The translations under genes were made by a program, and so were the position numbers. A stretch of DNA of 64,000 bases from contig JBCAQO010000006.1 in the NCBI GenBank assembly GCA_039111635.1, positions 248,001 to 312,000 of the forward strand, read 5' to 3'. Shown here piece by piece: positions 1 through 10,132 of the stretch. Position 1 is the first letter of the stretch. Each line of letters starts with the position of its first letter. Under the pieces are notes generated by a model. It did no database searches and had not been told where the DNA came from. It worked only from the letters and a program-made list of their open reading frames with translations. The DNA is from Heterobasidion occidentale. Lineage: Eukaryota > Basidiomycota > Agaricomycetes > Russulales > Bondarzewiaceae.

Positions 1-651
1 AGAGGGTGAGTCGGATGAGGTGCGGATGGACTCTCGAGCGAATTCGAGGGGTTCCAACGGAGGGAAGATCTCGAGATTTGGGGGATGAGCTGGGTCGCAG
101 CGTTGGCGGTATCATTCAATATCTGGGGAAACTGCGATTGATCCACGGGGATGCCCATCTTGAGACTGCGTATGAGGGCTTCGACAGTATCAGTTAATTT
201 TGACAGCTGCTTTTGAAGGTCCTCATGCTGCGAGCGTGACGACTTTTCGAGGGAAGCCAGCCTCTCGTCGATAGATATGAACTTATCAGTATGTTCATCC
301 AAAGTCTTTTCGAGGGAGGTGAGCTTAGTACTATGTTCATCCAGGACTTCGCCTTGTGCGCGAAGAGTGCCCTCGATGGCATCAAATCTGGCGCTCGATC
401 TCGTGCTCAGCGAATTGATCCTCTCACTGAGCGACAAACGTTCGCGTATGATGTGCTGAGATTCGGTATCGTTATCGGTTCCAAACGTGTATGCCACTGG
501 GACGTCACATATCAGCACGCAGCGCGGCCAACGACAGAAAGCGACCAGGACTAACTAGAGTGCCTATTCGTAGAGTCAGGTGCAGAGGGAGCTACCTGGG
601 AGGTAGTCGATGGAAGCGATGAATGAGATCCGTATGACCTAGGCTCGCCAT
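1..651 (-). pseudogene. Coiled-coil protein gene, left copy, frameshifted and truncated by window edge
   Basis: This is the partner of the intact gene at 38689-39653. The likely start is ATG at 651 in the context CAACATGGC. Five codons later the left copy lacks one base that the right copy has (CCTAGG against CCTGAGG when read on the plus strand near 641). The frame changes after Met-Ala-Ser-Leu and stops after 19 residues. The exon-1/intron junction is conserved at about 555. The second exon keeps a heptad-rich reading frame, but its coiled-coil repeats differ from the right copy, and a further one-base deletion (GGAGGGAAG against GGAGGGGAAG, near 65) breaks it again. I infer a pseudogene. 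The function of the family is unknown. Confidence 0.7.
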
Positions 652-976
652 GTTGAGTGCTTTCGATATGAGGATGTCGTCGGATGACGTGGAAGGGGAG
701 AACGACGAGAACGACGAGAGAGAGAGGGAGAGGAGGGTGGACGGGGAGATACGGACGCGATAGGCAGGAGACTTATAAAGAACGAGCTTGCGTTGTTTAT
801 CCATATCGGACATATCGATGGGATGGCGAAGGCGAGGATGGCGGCGGGGCGTTGGTTGGTTGCTCTTTCGAACAACTGACTCGGCTCCTGCCCACTTTCA
901 CACTCCGCGGTCCCCACGGTGCCGGCATCCAGCCGCCGACGGGCAGGCTTGGCACCGCCATCCCCCACATCCCACC
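652..976. promoter_or_regulatory. Shared divergent promoter, left copy
   Basis: A 325-bp spacer separates the two divergent start codons (minus-strand ATG at 651, plus-strand ATG at 977). It contains an ACTTATAAAGAA stretch near 772-783 that can serve as a TATA-like box for the minus-strand gene. The sequence is nearly identical to the spacer at 39654-39971 except for a short insertion before the plus-strand ATG. No other control site is recognised. Confidence 0.4.
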
Positions 977-2292
977 ATGGCAGAGTCCGTGCTCGACAAT
1001 TTCACGGTGCTCGACGAGGTTGTGCAGCTCGTCTATCAGGGCAGCTCTATGTTCGTTGTCCTCTCGCACGTCAAGGACGACGCTTGGCTTTTGCACGCGG
1101 GACTCGCCCGGGAGGGACGATGGTGGCAAGGGAGATGGCTCGAGAACGACGTGCTCCACTTCGTGGTACGCCGCTTACGGTCGCGCGACACGACTGCGCA
1201 CGCTCAATTCGTCACATCACCAGGGTGAGAAGGTGCCCGAGCTTCTTGAAAAGTTTGCGGATCGATTGCTATCAGCCTTCACCAAGAAGGAGCTCAGCAT
1301 CGATAACTGGGACCCGCTCTCCGAACGCTCCCAGGACTTGAAGGTCAGCCAGCGCTAACCTTCTTCCATTTCGTCACGTAATTTTTTTGCTCCCCCACCA
1401 GCTGATTCTGGGCCCTGGCGCGAAAAGGCCTGTTCACATCGCCCTGACGGAGATGACCCCGCGCGAGGCAGCCACGTTTGCCGCAGGAGAGTTCGCCGCT
1501 GTGAGTCCCACCCCGACCCGAAAATACTGACGAATCCTCAAGCCTCGCCAGATCGCACTGCAAGCTCAATCGCACCAGTGCCGTCTCTATCCCTTCGCGT
1601 ATCCTCAAACCCGTACGCTCCCTCGCCATCGGCAGATTTACTGATCGGTTGATTTCTGTTTCGCATCTTTCAGCCGAAACCCACGATGATCTAAAGCGCC
1701 GGCCTGCTCTCAGCCCCAGCGCGGATCGTCACCAGCCCCCTTCAAAGTTCCCGAAACACCGAAACACCGATCCCGCGAAGCCACCCAGCCTCTTTCCTCT
1801 CCACCGATCCCGCCCAAGAAGCGCCGACGCTCTTCCTCAAGCCCCCCGCCTCCAGTCCGTCCACCCAAGCCCTCAACTTCAACCTCCCCTTCAACGGCCA
1901 CAAGATCAGCGCAAGACCAAGACGTCGGCAAAGGGAAACGCAAGGCGAAGCCGCTCGCAATCAAACCGACCCAGTCTGAGCTGCTCGCACGCGAAGAGAT
2001 CCGGATCCTGCGTCAAGAGCTCTCCAAGGCGCGCACCTTGAACACCGCGAACCAGGGCGGCAGCTTCGGCCTCGGCGGGGGCACGAGCGCTTTACAAAGC
2101 CGTAAGCTCCACCGTCCTTCCTCCCCTTTGCTTCCTTTTCTCGATCGATCGAGTGATCGCTGAGCGTGGTGGTGTCTAGGCTCGGTCGTGCCCGCGCAGA
2201 TGGCCAGGAGGGGCGCGTCCCTCGCGAACCCGAACAAGCAGGCAAGACGGTACCAGGCCGTCGAGTTTGCGAGCGACGGCAAGGAAGAATAG
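977..2292 (+). pseudogene. PAXX-like NHEJ factor gene, left copy, one-base frameshift
   Basis: The exon structure matches the intact right copy at 39972-41288. Exons are 977-1165, 1224-1343, 1402-1500, 1552-1612, 1674-2101 and 2180-2292, all with GT-AG junctions. Exon 5 is one base shorter (428 against 429 nt) because a run of five C is reduced to four near 1716-1720. The reading frame therefore leaves the conserved one before the basic nuclear-localisation-like stretch and the coiled coil, and ends at 2041. The separated 3' part still encodes the tail with Gly-Ala-Ser-Leu-Ala-Asn-Pro-Asn and Ala-Val-Glu-Phe, only slightly diverged. Decay is therefore recent, or the missing base is a sequencing error. 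As read, the product would lack the coiled coil and the putative Ku-binding tail. Confidence 0.65.
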
Positions 2293-3053
2293 GCTCCCCT
2301 CTTGAGATTCAGCGCGCGAAGGACTTGTATCTCTTGGACCGCCCGTATCTTGGCTGCTCTGTGTTTTCTTGGATTCCGACCGACCGCGGGATTGTTGACA
2401 GTGTAGCCGTAGCACTTTTGTGTGTACCAAGCTTAGTTGTAGCTATGCATGGCGAGCAGGTGTGTGCTCCGCTTTTTTCTGTCGTCCATTCGATGAGTTT
2501 GCGGAATTGGAAAGGTATGTATGGAGGAAGATGTATCTCCTGTACAGGCCGCAGTATGCAATATCATATCAACAATTGCTACTAAGGCCAGTGCGGTCCT
2601 CGCTTCGCGGCACGCTGACCTAGACATTATTGGCAGGTTCACGATCAGACGGTCAGTCGTTGATATGGAACATGCCAACTGATAGCTCGTTGACGTCACA
2701 TGTTAGATGGCATTCAATATCCAACTTCCTGTTGGGCCATAAATTGCCCATTCAGATCATATTCCGTATGCTCCACGTTCTTCATCAATGCTATCATTGC
2801 ACCGGAGTTGCAAAACAAAAAAAGATTTCTTTGTAGCATCTTGAATTTGGCTCTCTCTCGCTCCAAATTTTTATGGTGCCTGCAGAAGCTTCTTAAAATG
2901 TGTCCTGTTATTTTTTCAGATTCTTGAGCAGACTCAAAGAATTATTGTGATATGGTTGAGAAGGGGTGTCCGAAAACAAGCAAACCTTGGGAGTTGCAAA
3001 TCTTGCCAATGATTGGGTCACACGTCGTCACGTTTAAACTCAAACTCCAATGG
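2293..3053. other. 3' flank of the PAXX-like copy and unique spacer
   Basis: Up to about 2791 this is the downstream flank shared with the right copy (3' UTR and beyond). From 2791 to 3053 it is unique A/T-rich sequence up to the solo LTR. I see no convincing coding region here. Confidence 0.5.
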
Positions 3054-4131
3054 TGATATGCTAGAGGTGGCTCTAAGTGCCGAGCACAACACCAAAACAA
3101 CCTCTAGAGGAAGGGGTGCTGGAGCTAGTATCTGATACACAAGGAATTGTTAGTGATGACTTTATAAATTGATGGCGCACTGAGAAGCAGAGGGGAGTGT
3201 GAGATTGTAGCGCCCAAACAGTTTTGGGACTGCGCCAAACACCAACCAAACATTTGGTCGGTCGTGTCGGAGATTTGGTCGGTAACAAGAAGATAGTGTC
3301 GCGACCGACAGCTACGTGCTTCGAGAGCCACATGGGACTCTGACAATATACAAGGGAGGACGAGGGGTATGAACGAAGAGACAAGTACAAATACAAACGA
3401 GGCCGAACAACGAGGATGACAAGTTTTCGGGAGTCAACAAAGACAATTTCAATGGTTGAGACGAGTGCAAATGAGCTCTGAACTGTGGGGTGTGAAAGCT
3501 GGTTTATTTCAGAGTCGTATGTAGGTTTTTATAGTAAACTGAGCCCCTAAGTAAAATATCAAACGAGAAATGAGAGCAAATGTTAAATGGGCGCCAAGCC
3601 CTAGCAAGCAGAGAAGATAAGAAGGTAGGTGAGATGTCCATATGGGTTCCAAAGGTGATAAGGTACAAGTTAATCAGCGATGGCAAACTCCCGACCATTT
3701 GGTATCTGTCGCCTGAGCGAAGGTAGCAGGAACAGGCGTTTGAGAACCAATTAGAATAAAGAAGAAGTAACGTACAAACAGGGTGGCCAAGTAATGGTGC
3801 AAGATCGTGTTTGACTGACCATGTGGAAGTCGGGAAGATAAGCAATAAGGACCAACCGACTCATGGAGCACATTGGCCAACACGGACTACTGGCTCCGAT
3901 CTCGTAAACACCTATCGTAACCCTCCTGTGCGGTCATGGTAAGTACGTGAGGTGTGGGCAAACTGACCCAAGTGCTGCCGAACGTCCTTTGGTGGGTTGC
4001 GGCCGGTTGGGTGGGGACTGACCGTGTTCGGTAATAGTCGGTGTCTTCAGTACTTGTCTAGCACTGTTCAGTATCTCTCCAAAGCTTCCCAAATACCTCC
4101 CTCGGACCCTAGTGTGGGTGCATGCTCATCA
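3054..4131 (+). mobile_element. Solo LTR (family S), old copy with CpG decay
   Basis: This is a 1078-bp sequence starting TGATATG and ending CTCATCA, so it has the TG...CA ends typical of an LTR. It is collinear with the insertion at 23250-24320. Flanking four-base sites are ATGG (3050-3053) and ACGG (4132-4135), a target duplication with one C-to-T difference. Many positions that are CG in the 23 kb copy are TG or CA here, for example around 3208-3300. This is as expected from deamination of methylated CpG. There are no internal coding domains, so I call it a solo LTR left by recombination. Confidence 0.75.
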
Positions 4132-4389
4132 ACGGCGTGCACTGTGGAACAACCTACCATGCGGGAATGGCTGACCGGTGAGGAGGTTGTCTACTAGTCT
4201 AGTAGACAATGGACTTCAAGAAAAGTAGACCGTGCACTTGTGCACTTCTAGACGTCTGAGACATGTAGACTTTGGAACCGTGGGACACCGGAGGTACTGG
4301 CTTCTCCGGAGGGCCAAACAGTACCAAATCAATGTCCGGACTCACTAATTTGTTGTCAAATCTGTAGCAGGTGCTATATATATACTCTT

Positions 4390-5466
4390 TGGTATCCTTG
4401 CCAGTCATCCAAACATCACCCAAGGCTTTTCTATTGCTTCATTCTTACAATTCTTCCGGCTGATTGACCACTTGAAAGAGAAATTGTCATGGCATCAATC
4501 ACCTGATATTGAGGGCCCTCCCCTCCTCTTGCCTCGGAAGATACAATGTTTCTGTGCGGCTGCGCTTGGTGTGAAAGACCACCAACTGATATCTGAAATC
4601 TGGGTAGCTCTTCAGGACATGGTGTGGGGCGGGAAGACAGTAATCAGTGCTTGGAGAGCTGGTGATCTTATCAATGTGTTTTTAAAGTATGGCATCAAGT
4701 ATGAGATCGGTACGTTCCTTTGCTTACTTTTTTATCTTTTTTATTTCTACACTCACTCTCTGTAGGTTTCCATAATTGTACCCTCCAACGTGGAAGTGGT
4801 TGGATCCGCATTGCTTGGGAGGACGCAATGGGCCGCAATCTCAGGAGTTACTCGATTTGCAGGGATATCGTGCTGTGCTTTTCACACGGGATTATGGCGC
4901 TCTTTCTGTCTGGTCCTACTCTGCAAAATGCTATAGTAAGTTGTCTCGTATCCATCTAATATAACACCCTAAACTTGTATTTACAGGGTGCGGCACTCGA
5001 TATTACCACAACTACTATGTTCACAACGGAACACGCACCTACTACCTTGAGCTTCCATATTCTATTCATGTCACAATGCACTCGTACGTCAAGACAATAT
5101 TGTGTGAGCGCTTTACGAACATGATGGTCTGTGCCTGGTAAGCCCTCCCTCTTTCTGATGATGCACACTTGCACTGACCATTGTTTCAGGGTTTCCACTG
5201 CAAATAATGCTTGCATCTATGAACTAGAGCACAGCATTTCTCAGAATCTTTCGTGGCCGGTCAGCCTTGCGCTCACCGGTGAACTTATCTGGGACACTTT
5301 TTTCCTTCACGGCCTCATCTGCGACAGCCATGATAAATCCAAGGTTCTTGTCCTCAGCAATAGCTCTCACCCGGATTGTCTTCACAAAGCCCTTGAAGCC
5401 TGGAACATTGCAATGGTTGGCCCAGGACAGAAGCTATGGAACCACGCATGCAAGCAGTGTTGCACC
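4390..5466 (+). pseudogene. KDZ-transposon-associated cysteine-cluster (CxC5/CxC6-like) fragment
   Basis: Spliced reading frames give a block with Leu-Pro-Arg-Lys-Ile-Gln-Cys and GVKDHQLISEIW, then a Tyr-Pro-Pro segment followed by LLDLQGYRAVLFTRDYGAL, a Cys-rich YYHNYYVHNGTRTYY segment, and CERFTNMMVCAW. Candidate introns lie at about 4709-4765, 4938-4986 and 5138-5190. These motifs match what I recall of the CxC5/CxC6 domains that Agaricomycete genomes carry beside KDZ transposases. The frame is cut at 5467 by the left LTR of element 1, immediately after a Cys-X2-Cys-Cys-X-Cys stretch that would begin the next cluster. The sequence beyond the right LTR does not obviously continue it. The role is DNA-transposon associated; the catalytic domain is not present here. 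Confidence 0.55.
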
Positions 5467-6094
5467 TGTTATGAACTGCTCGTTTGGTAACCCAAGAGTA
5501 ACAGGTTCTTCCCTAGGTCGCACAACGGACTGAGGGGTGGACAAAGTCTCGACTGTATCAGGCAATAACACAAGAGGGAATAATGATTCCACTGTAGAAA
5601 GACAGTGGGGAACAAAGGTGTTCATATAGGAAGATACAAACTAACAAGGGTTGCAGTAGGAAGACTGCTACTGAACAAAGGAGAATAGACTGAAGATCTT
5701 CAGCCTATTCTATGGGCCTATACACTGTATAGGGTATAGGGTAAGAGTCCATATGCTTCTCCGGATATCCATCCCAGGAGAGCTGTGGTCGCCGTCTCTC
5801 TCAGCCGGTGCCTACTCTTGTACTTCTCCAGTTGCACCAATCCATCCTGGTGCGACGAGGTGCTTACCCATAAGCCCTAAGCCCATGGCATGTGAATGCC
5901 TATCTTATCAATCCTACATCTATGACCCTGTCGTATACCCTCTACTGATGTCTTGAAGAACCATCGGTCCAGTCAGCTCCTAAGAACATGCCGAATACCT
6001 TAATGTACGCTCCGTAGTAGAGCCGCCTAGCATGTGATGCTTGAACCATCGGATAGACCAGCCCCGACGGGCTCCGATTGGTCAAGTCATAACA
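5467..6094 (-). repeat. Element 1, 3' LTR
   Basis: This 628-bp LTR is homologous to 15737-16396. It starts TGTTATGA on the plus strand and ends TCATAACA. It lacks about 30 bp present in the other LTR. On the element's sense strand it follows the purine tract at 6095-6105. Confidence 0.88.
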
Positions 6095-6105
6095 TTACCC
6101 CCTTT
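6095..6105 (-). promoter_or_regulatory. Element 1 polypurine tract
   Basis: On the element's sense strand the sequence AAAGGGGGTAA directly precedes the 3' LTR. The identical tract precedes the 3' LTR of element 2 (30861-30871). This is the expected plus-strand primer site for an LTR retrotransposon. Confidence 0.8.
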
Positions 6106-8740
6106 CTAGGTCCCAACTCCTGAGGGGACTACTCGCCTCCGTGAGCCTCATCATCTTTCTATCAGCAATTTGTTTCTTGACCCATAAGACCAGATACAAC
6201 TTCTGGTGTGACTTCGTTTTCTGGGGCGAAGACCGACTTACGTCATTTACAATGCCTAGGAGTTGTCCGTCTCCATTGAGCTGTTTGGTTTAGGTACCTA
6301 GCAATATCGCCACAATATTGCGTCACCCTTCCGATGTTCTTCCTTCACCGGTATGGTTTTGTTGCGAGTATGCTCCTAGAGTCAATAGGCAGCTGCTCGA
6401 ACCAGGCCTCTCCTGGTACTGTTTGTTAAGCCAGTTTTCCGCTCTGGCGACGAAGCAGAAAGGTGTTGTGCAAATGACTATCTGATGAAATAGAAACTCG
6501 TCTGTGGATGGGTGTGTGTCGTTCTTCTTTAGAATGCCGAAGGCCATGCTTCAGTGTTTCCAGGATAGATCTTTATCTCCGTGATCTCCGGTATCGAGGG
6601 GGACTCCAGGTGTGTGGGTTGATCGCTTTACTAAGACTTAGGCCCACCAACCTATCAAGAATAGACGGTTCTTGACTTGTCTTGAGTCCGGCAAGACCCC
6701 TTTGAAGATCCCTAACTCTGTCAGCCCCATACGGTGGCCCGTCCTGGTTAGAGATTGGTGTTCGTCCAGAGTTTGTTTGTCACATGGGAGCGAGCATGCA
6801 GCCACGCTCCGCGTATTGAACACGAGGTAAGGATTTTGAAGAATAGATTTTGAACCCCATGGTTTCTTGAGTAAAACATGGTATCCACCTTGACGGTAAT
6901 TATTTGGGGTCAGCGTAAGGTATGTCCTGGTAGTTTAACGTCGTGCCGGACGTCCGTAGTTTTGCGTCTTTGCGGACGTCCTCTAGTTTATCCTTAAGTC
7001 TTTGCGGACTGAGGCTAGTTTATACATAAGTCATTGCGGACTGCCCTGCTAGTTTACGCCAAGGTCGTTGTGGACCTATCCATCTTCCGACGTAGGAGTA
7101 CCTGTAAACAAGATGGAAGACCTTTTCTGCGTGCCGGAACATTCATCGGTGATGCGCATAGAGCCCTAGACCAAGTACAGCCATCTTGACAGGGTTCCTA
7201 CCGAGGCAAGATGGTGACGGTTTATACTATATCAAACCGGATAACTTATAGAGTTGCCAGAATAGACATTGGAGCCTATTTTGACACAACTCACATGGCC
7301 CTGTAATTGAAGGGCAGCTCAGTTTATCGTCATGAAGGACGGCAACTAGTTTATAGTCATTGTGGACGTCCACTATTGCCTGGCTTGAACCTCCCGAGCC
7401 TCGATAGATTTAATCCTCCGGGATGAGGGTAGTTTAAGGTCATTTCAGACTAGTTGGTGGCTAAGGTTGTAGCCATCAACCACATCTCCTATGCGTGAAG
7501 GAGTAAATAGTTTATCGTCATTGCGGACTATTGCAGCTGGAAGCGGTAGTTCTAGCTCCAATATGACTTCCCTAGAACCGAGGGACAATAGTTTATCGTC
7601 ATTGTGGACTAGATCAACATTGTGGCTTCAACAACGATGTCAATTGACATCTCCTATGCTGAAAGGAGTGGTAGTTTAACGTCTTTGCGGATATTGGCCC
7701 TGTAAAGGAAAGGGCAATCCCAGTTTACCGTCATGGAGGACGTCCTAAACCTGAGGCACGATCCCAGTTGCCTCTTGACTGGCCCTTGAAGCAGAATCCT
7801 TGCTTCAGACTTTAAGGGTAGAGTGGGCGCACCATGGAGTAGTCGTGGTCCTGTCGGATGGCTGACAACCCGCTCCATGTCCCCAAACCCCTCGCACGGA
7901 AATGAACTGTGTCGACCCCATATTCTTTTACTGTAAGGCGTATGGAATATGGAAGCACCTTGACCTAGTCAGCAGGGTTCTGCAATGGTGGAGGCCCTCC
8001 CTTCCACCATCTGCCAGAATACAACCATGCTCCGATGGTCCTTGGTAGCTTTAACGTCGTTCCGGACAGTAACTAGTTTATAGTCATTGCAGACTAAGCC
8101 TTTCGTAGTTTTACACCGTTGCGGATGTAATTTGTCCTATTTGGTTACTTAGTGGAGTGCGGCCACTAGTCACCGGCATCACAGATAGGGCCCCCTAATG
8201 CGGAAACAACCCTGTAAAACTGGAGATCCAAAGTGGGACGTCCAAGACACCTGTCAGACCTTGACAGCAAGGTAGGGTCCACCGTTCCCCAACGGTGAAC
8301 ATGCAACACAATTTCCCACCAATATTCTTGCATCATCATAGCCTCTCAGTCGCACCACATGATCGAGGGGCCGGCATATCAGTACCAGTTATTTGTTGAA
8401 TCCAAGGACCTCCTAATGTGGAAAGGGTCCTGTAAAACTGGGGATCCAAGCGGGACACCTGATTCGCTTGTCAGAATACCTCTTGACAACGAGAGTGTGA
8501 GACGCTTGTCCTTCCAGACCGGAGGGTTGAAACGCGCATGGCCAGGTACTTTCCCTGCCTTCTTATCTTTTCACAGTTTAACGTCATGCAGGATGTTCTT
8601 TGGTGTCCTGTGCGTGAAACCGGTACCTGTGGTGCGGAGGGTCCTTTCCTCTCCGTCACCTTCTGAGACAAGGGGTTCCTTAACTCCCTTGTCTAATATC
8701 CTCCGCCGATGTCCCCAAAATCTCTGTATCCCTCGTTGGG
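6106..8740 (-). other. Element 1 long 3' untranslated region
   Basis: About 2.6 kb lie between the third ORF and the 3' LTR with no credible protein coding. They are collinear with 28444-30860 of element 2. The part nearest the LTR (6106-6930) has no repeated motif. The part from 6931 to 8594 holds the motif and hairpin array described separately. Confidence 0.8.
6931..8594 (-). repeat. Element 1 array of about 16 short motifs alternating with hairpins
   Basis: On the sense (minus) strand the motif is close to TCCGCAATGACGATAAACTA. Plus-strand start positions of the copies are 6931, 6957, 6984, 7016, 7050, 7320, 7347, 7430, 7508, 7589, 7672, 7721, 8046, 8074, 8106 and 8574. The best-conserved parts are the GTCCGC end and TAAACTA. 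Between copies lie short inverted repeats, for example 7453-7462 with 7471-7480. The same order of motifs and hairpins occurs in element 2, so the array is a structural part of this retrotransposon family. Function is unknown. Confidence 0.85.
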
Positions 8741-10072
8741 TCAGTAATATGGGTCAGCGTCGTCGTAATTCCCATTATCGACTTCATGCCATGCGTCTAA
8801 TTCCGCTCGAGTCCAGGCAGCAGTTCGCCGAGCTGGTTGCTGGCGGACTTGAGTTTGTCTGCCAAAGTGAGGATGCGTTCCCTCAGTTCGATTATCTCGA
8901 GGACAGTTTGGAGCCGGCAAATCTCTTGGTCGAGTTCTTCCAGGAGTTTCTTGCCTGGGTTGGGGTGCCACCCTTGTCCTTGGGTTTCCTCGTCTCTCGG
9001 TCCTTCTGTACCTCGGAGGATACTCCTCATTGCTGCCTCCGGCGTCCTGCCCGGTGGATTGTCCTGTCGATACGGGAGGAAGGGTCTCTCGGTCCCGTCG
9101 TGCCTGTCGCTGTACCGTAGTCCAGACATATTCTGTCTGGACAGCTGCGTCTCGACTGGTTGGCACTGGCATGGTTCTGCTGGCTTCATCGTCCTCTGGT
9201 TGGATGCGAAATGGGTCAATCCAAATGGGCTGGGGGTGAGGAGAGAGTACTGGATCTGCGCTCAAGATGAGGGCAGGTAAGAGTTCCAGGTTGATGAAGG
9301 AGGAGAATTTGTCGGGATGGATGAGTAGGGCGTACACCCCATTATTTCCTCTGGCATACCATGAGGCCGCTCGATGATCGTCGGCATAGGCCAAAAGCCT
9401 GACCTGGTCGCTTGCGTCTGCGAGGCGCCTGGGAACGTCACTGTTCTCGCTCCCTGGTTGCCCTGCAAAATAATTAGCGAGCCTCTGTAAGGCTAGCGCT
9501 GTGGCCATCTGTATTACCGCCGAGATGGTGGTGCGCTGGAGCAGCGCATCCCCTAATCTTTCCAGTTCTCGGGGGTGCAGATCTCCACCACCGACAGGGG
9601 GTCCTCTGGTCCTGGCAGCCGATGCACTAGTCGCTGCTGATTTGCGTATACCTGTTTCAGCAATTGTAGGCGTTGCCAAATTTGCATGGTTTCTCTGTCC
9701 TCTGCCACTTCTCGTTTCTGGTCTTGCGTCTCCTTGAGCCAACGTTGTCGCCAATCGCGGAGGCGTTGGCGGAGATGGTCTTCCTTCTTCTTGACGTCTC
9801 TCATTGTGCTTGTCATGAGTTCCCTCAATCCGAGATGAGGCTCGTAATTCCGCTCGATCTTCGGCAGTGAGCATGGGGAGACGGGTGGAGACTGGTATGG
9901 AAACTCCCTCTGAAGACGCTGGGTGGCTGCCTTGGCCAGGTCGTCCAGTGTCGGGGTTGGTCACGGCCAAAATGATGTCTGGTGAGGGGTTCCTTGATGG
10001 TGAAGAGGTAGTTCCTTCATAGATGAGCATAGCGCGTCCTGGGGAGTAATCAAGAGAGGAGTGGTCGGACAT
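8741..10072 (-). CDS. Element 1 third ORF (ORF3), uncharacterised 443-aa protein
   Basis: This is an uninterrupted 443-codon frame downstream of pol, starting MSDHSSLDYSPGRAML. It is low-complexity and Pro/Arg/Thr-rich at both ends, with a more ordered middle (about residues 175-290) that includes LLQRTTISAVIQMATALALQ and SWYARG. The same ORF starts at 27067 in element 2. There is no signal peptide, membrane segment or recognised domain, so it is not an obvious envelope gene. A second frame overlaps it: minus-strand codons at about 9960-9553 and 9219-8797 encode predicted coiled coils that are well conserved between the elements. A TATATAAAG sequence about 50 bp upstream (about 10114-10122) could drive a separate transcript. 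Gag-like or RNA-binding function is only a guess. Confidence 0.6.
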   Translation of the reverse strand: MSDHSSLDYSPGRAMLIYEGTTSSPSRNPSPDIILAVTNPDTGRPGQGSHPASSEGVSIPVSTRLPMLTAEDRAELRASSRIEGTHDKHNERRQEEGRPSPPTPPRLATTLAQGDARPETRSGRGQRNHANLATPTIAETGIRKSAATSASAARTRGPPVGGGDLHPRELERLGDALLQRTTISAVIQMATALALQRLANYFAGQPGSENSDVPRRLADASDQVRLLAYADDHRAASWYARGNNGVYALLIHPDKFSSFINLELLPALILSADPVLSPHPQPIWIDPFRIQPEDDEASRTMPVPTSRDAAVQTEYVWTTVQRQARRDRETLPPVSTGQSTGQDAGGSNEEYPPRYRRTERRGNPRTRVAPQPRQETPGRTRPRDLPAPNCPRDNRTEGTHPHFGRQTQVRQQPARRTAAWTRAELDAWHEVDNGNYDDADPYY

Positions 10073-10132
10073 GTGTTGGGGAGGATATCCTTGCTTTCGA
10101 TAAAGGGAGGTCGCTCCTCTTTATATACCCTT

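Larger units (their letters stand above)
1..2791. repeat. Segmental duplication, left copy (truncated by window start)
   Basis: This block is nearly identical to 38990-41783 in the same orientation. It holds the start of a minus-strand coiled-coil gene and a plus-strand PAXX-like gene. From about position 370 to 2791 only scattered substitutions and single-base indels are seen. From about 130 to 370 the copies differ strongly inside the coiled-coil coding region. Similarity stops sharply just after a shared stretch reading ATTCCGTATG (about 2760-2791 against 41750-41783). The two copies flank the whole transposon nest. A recent duplication is likely; a dikaryon haplotype artefact of assembly is an alternative. 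Confidence 0.9.

Noticed and set aside
1599..1673. Donor at 1599 for intron 4 of the PAXX-like gene
   Set aside because: It puts the next exon out of frame with an immediate stop. The donor at 1613 (GTACGC) gives a 61-nt intron and an open frame in the right copy.
5753..5956. Short frames repeated in all LTRs (starting MLLRISIPGEL or MGLIYCMGYRV)
   Set aside because: They lie inside LTR sequence, over the promoter region, and have no domain or codon support.
8741..10072. ORF3 as a retroviral-type envelope gene
   Set aside because: It sits in the envelope position but shows no signal peptide, membrane segment, Cys pairs or glycosylation-rich ectodomain.
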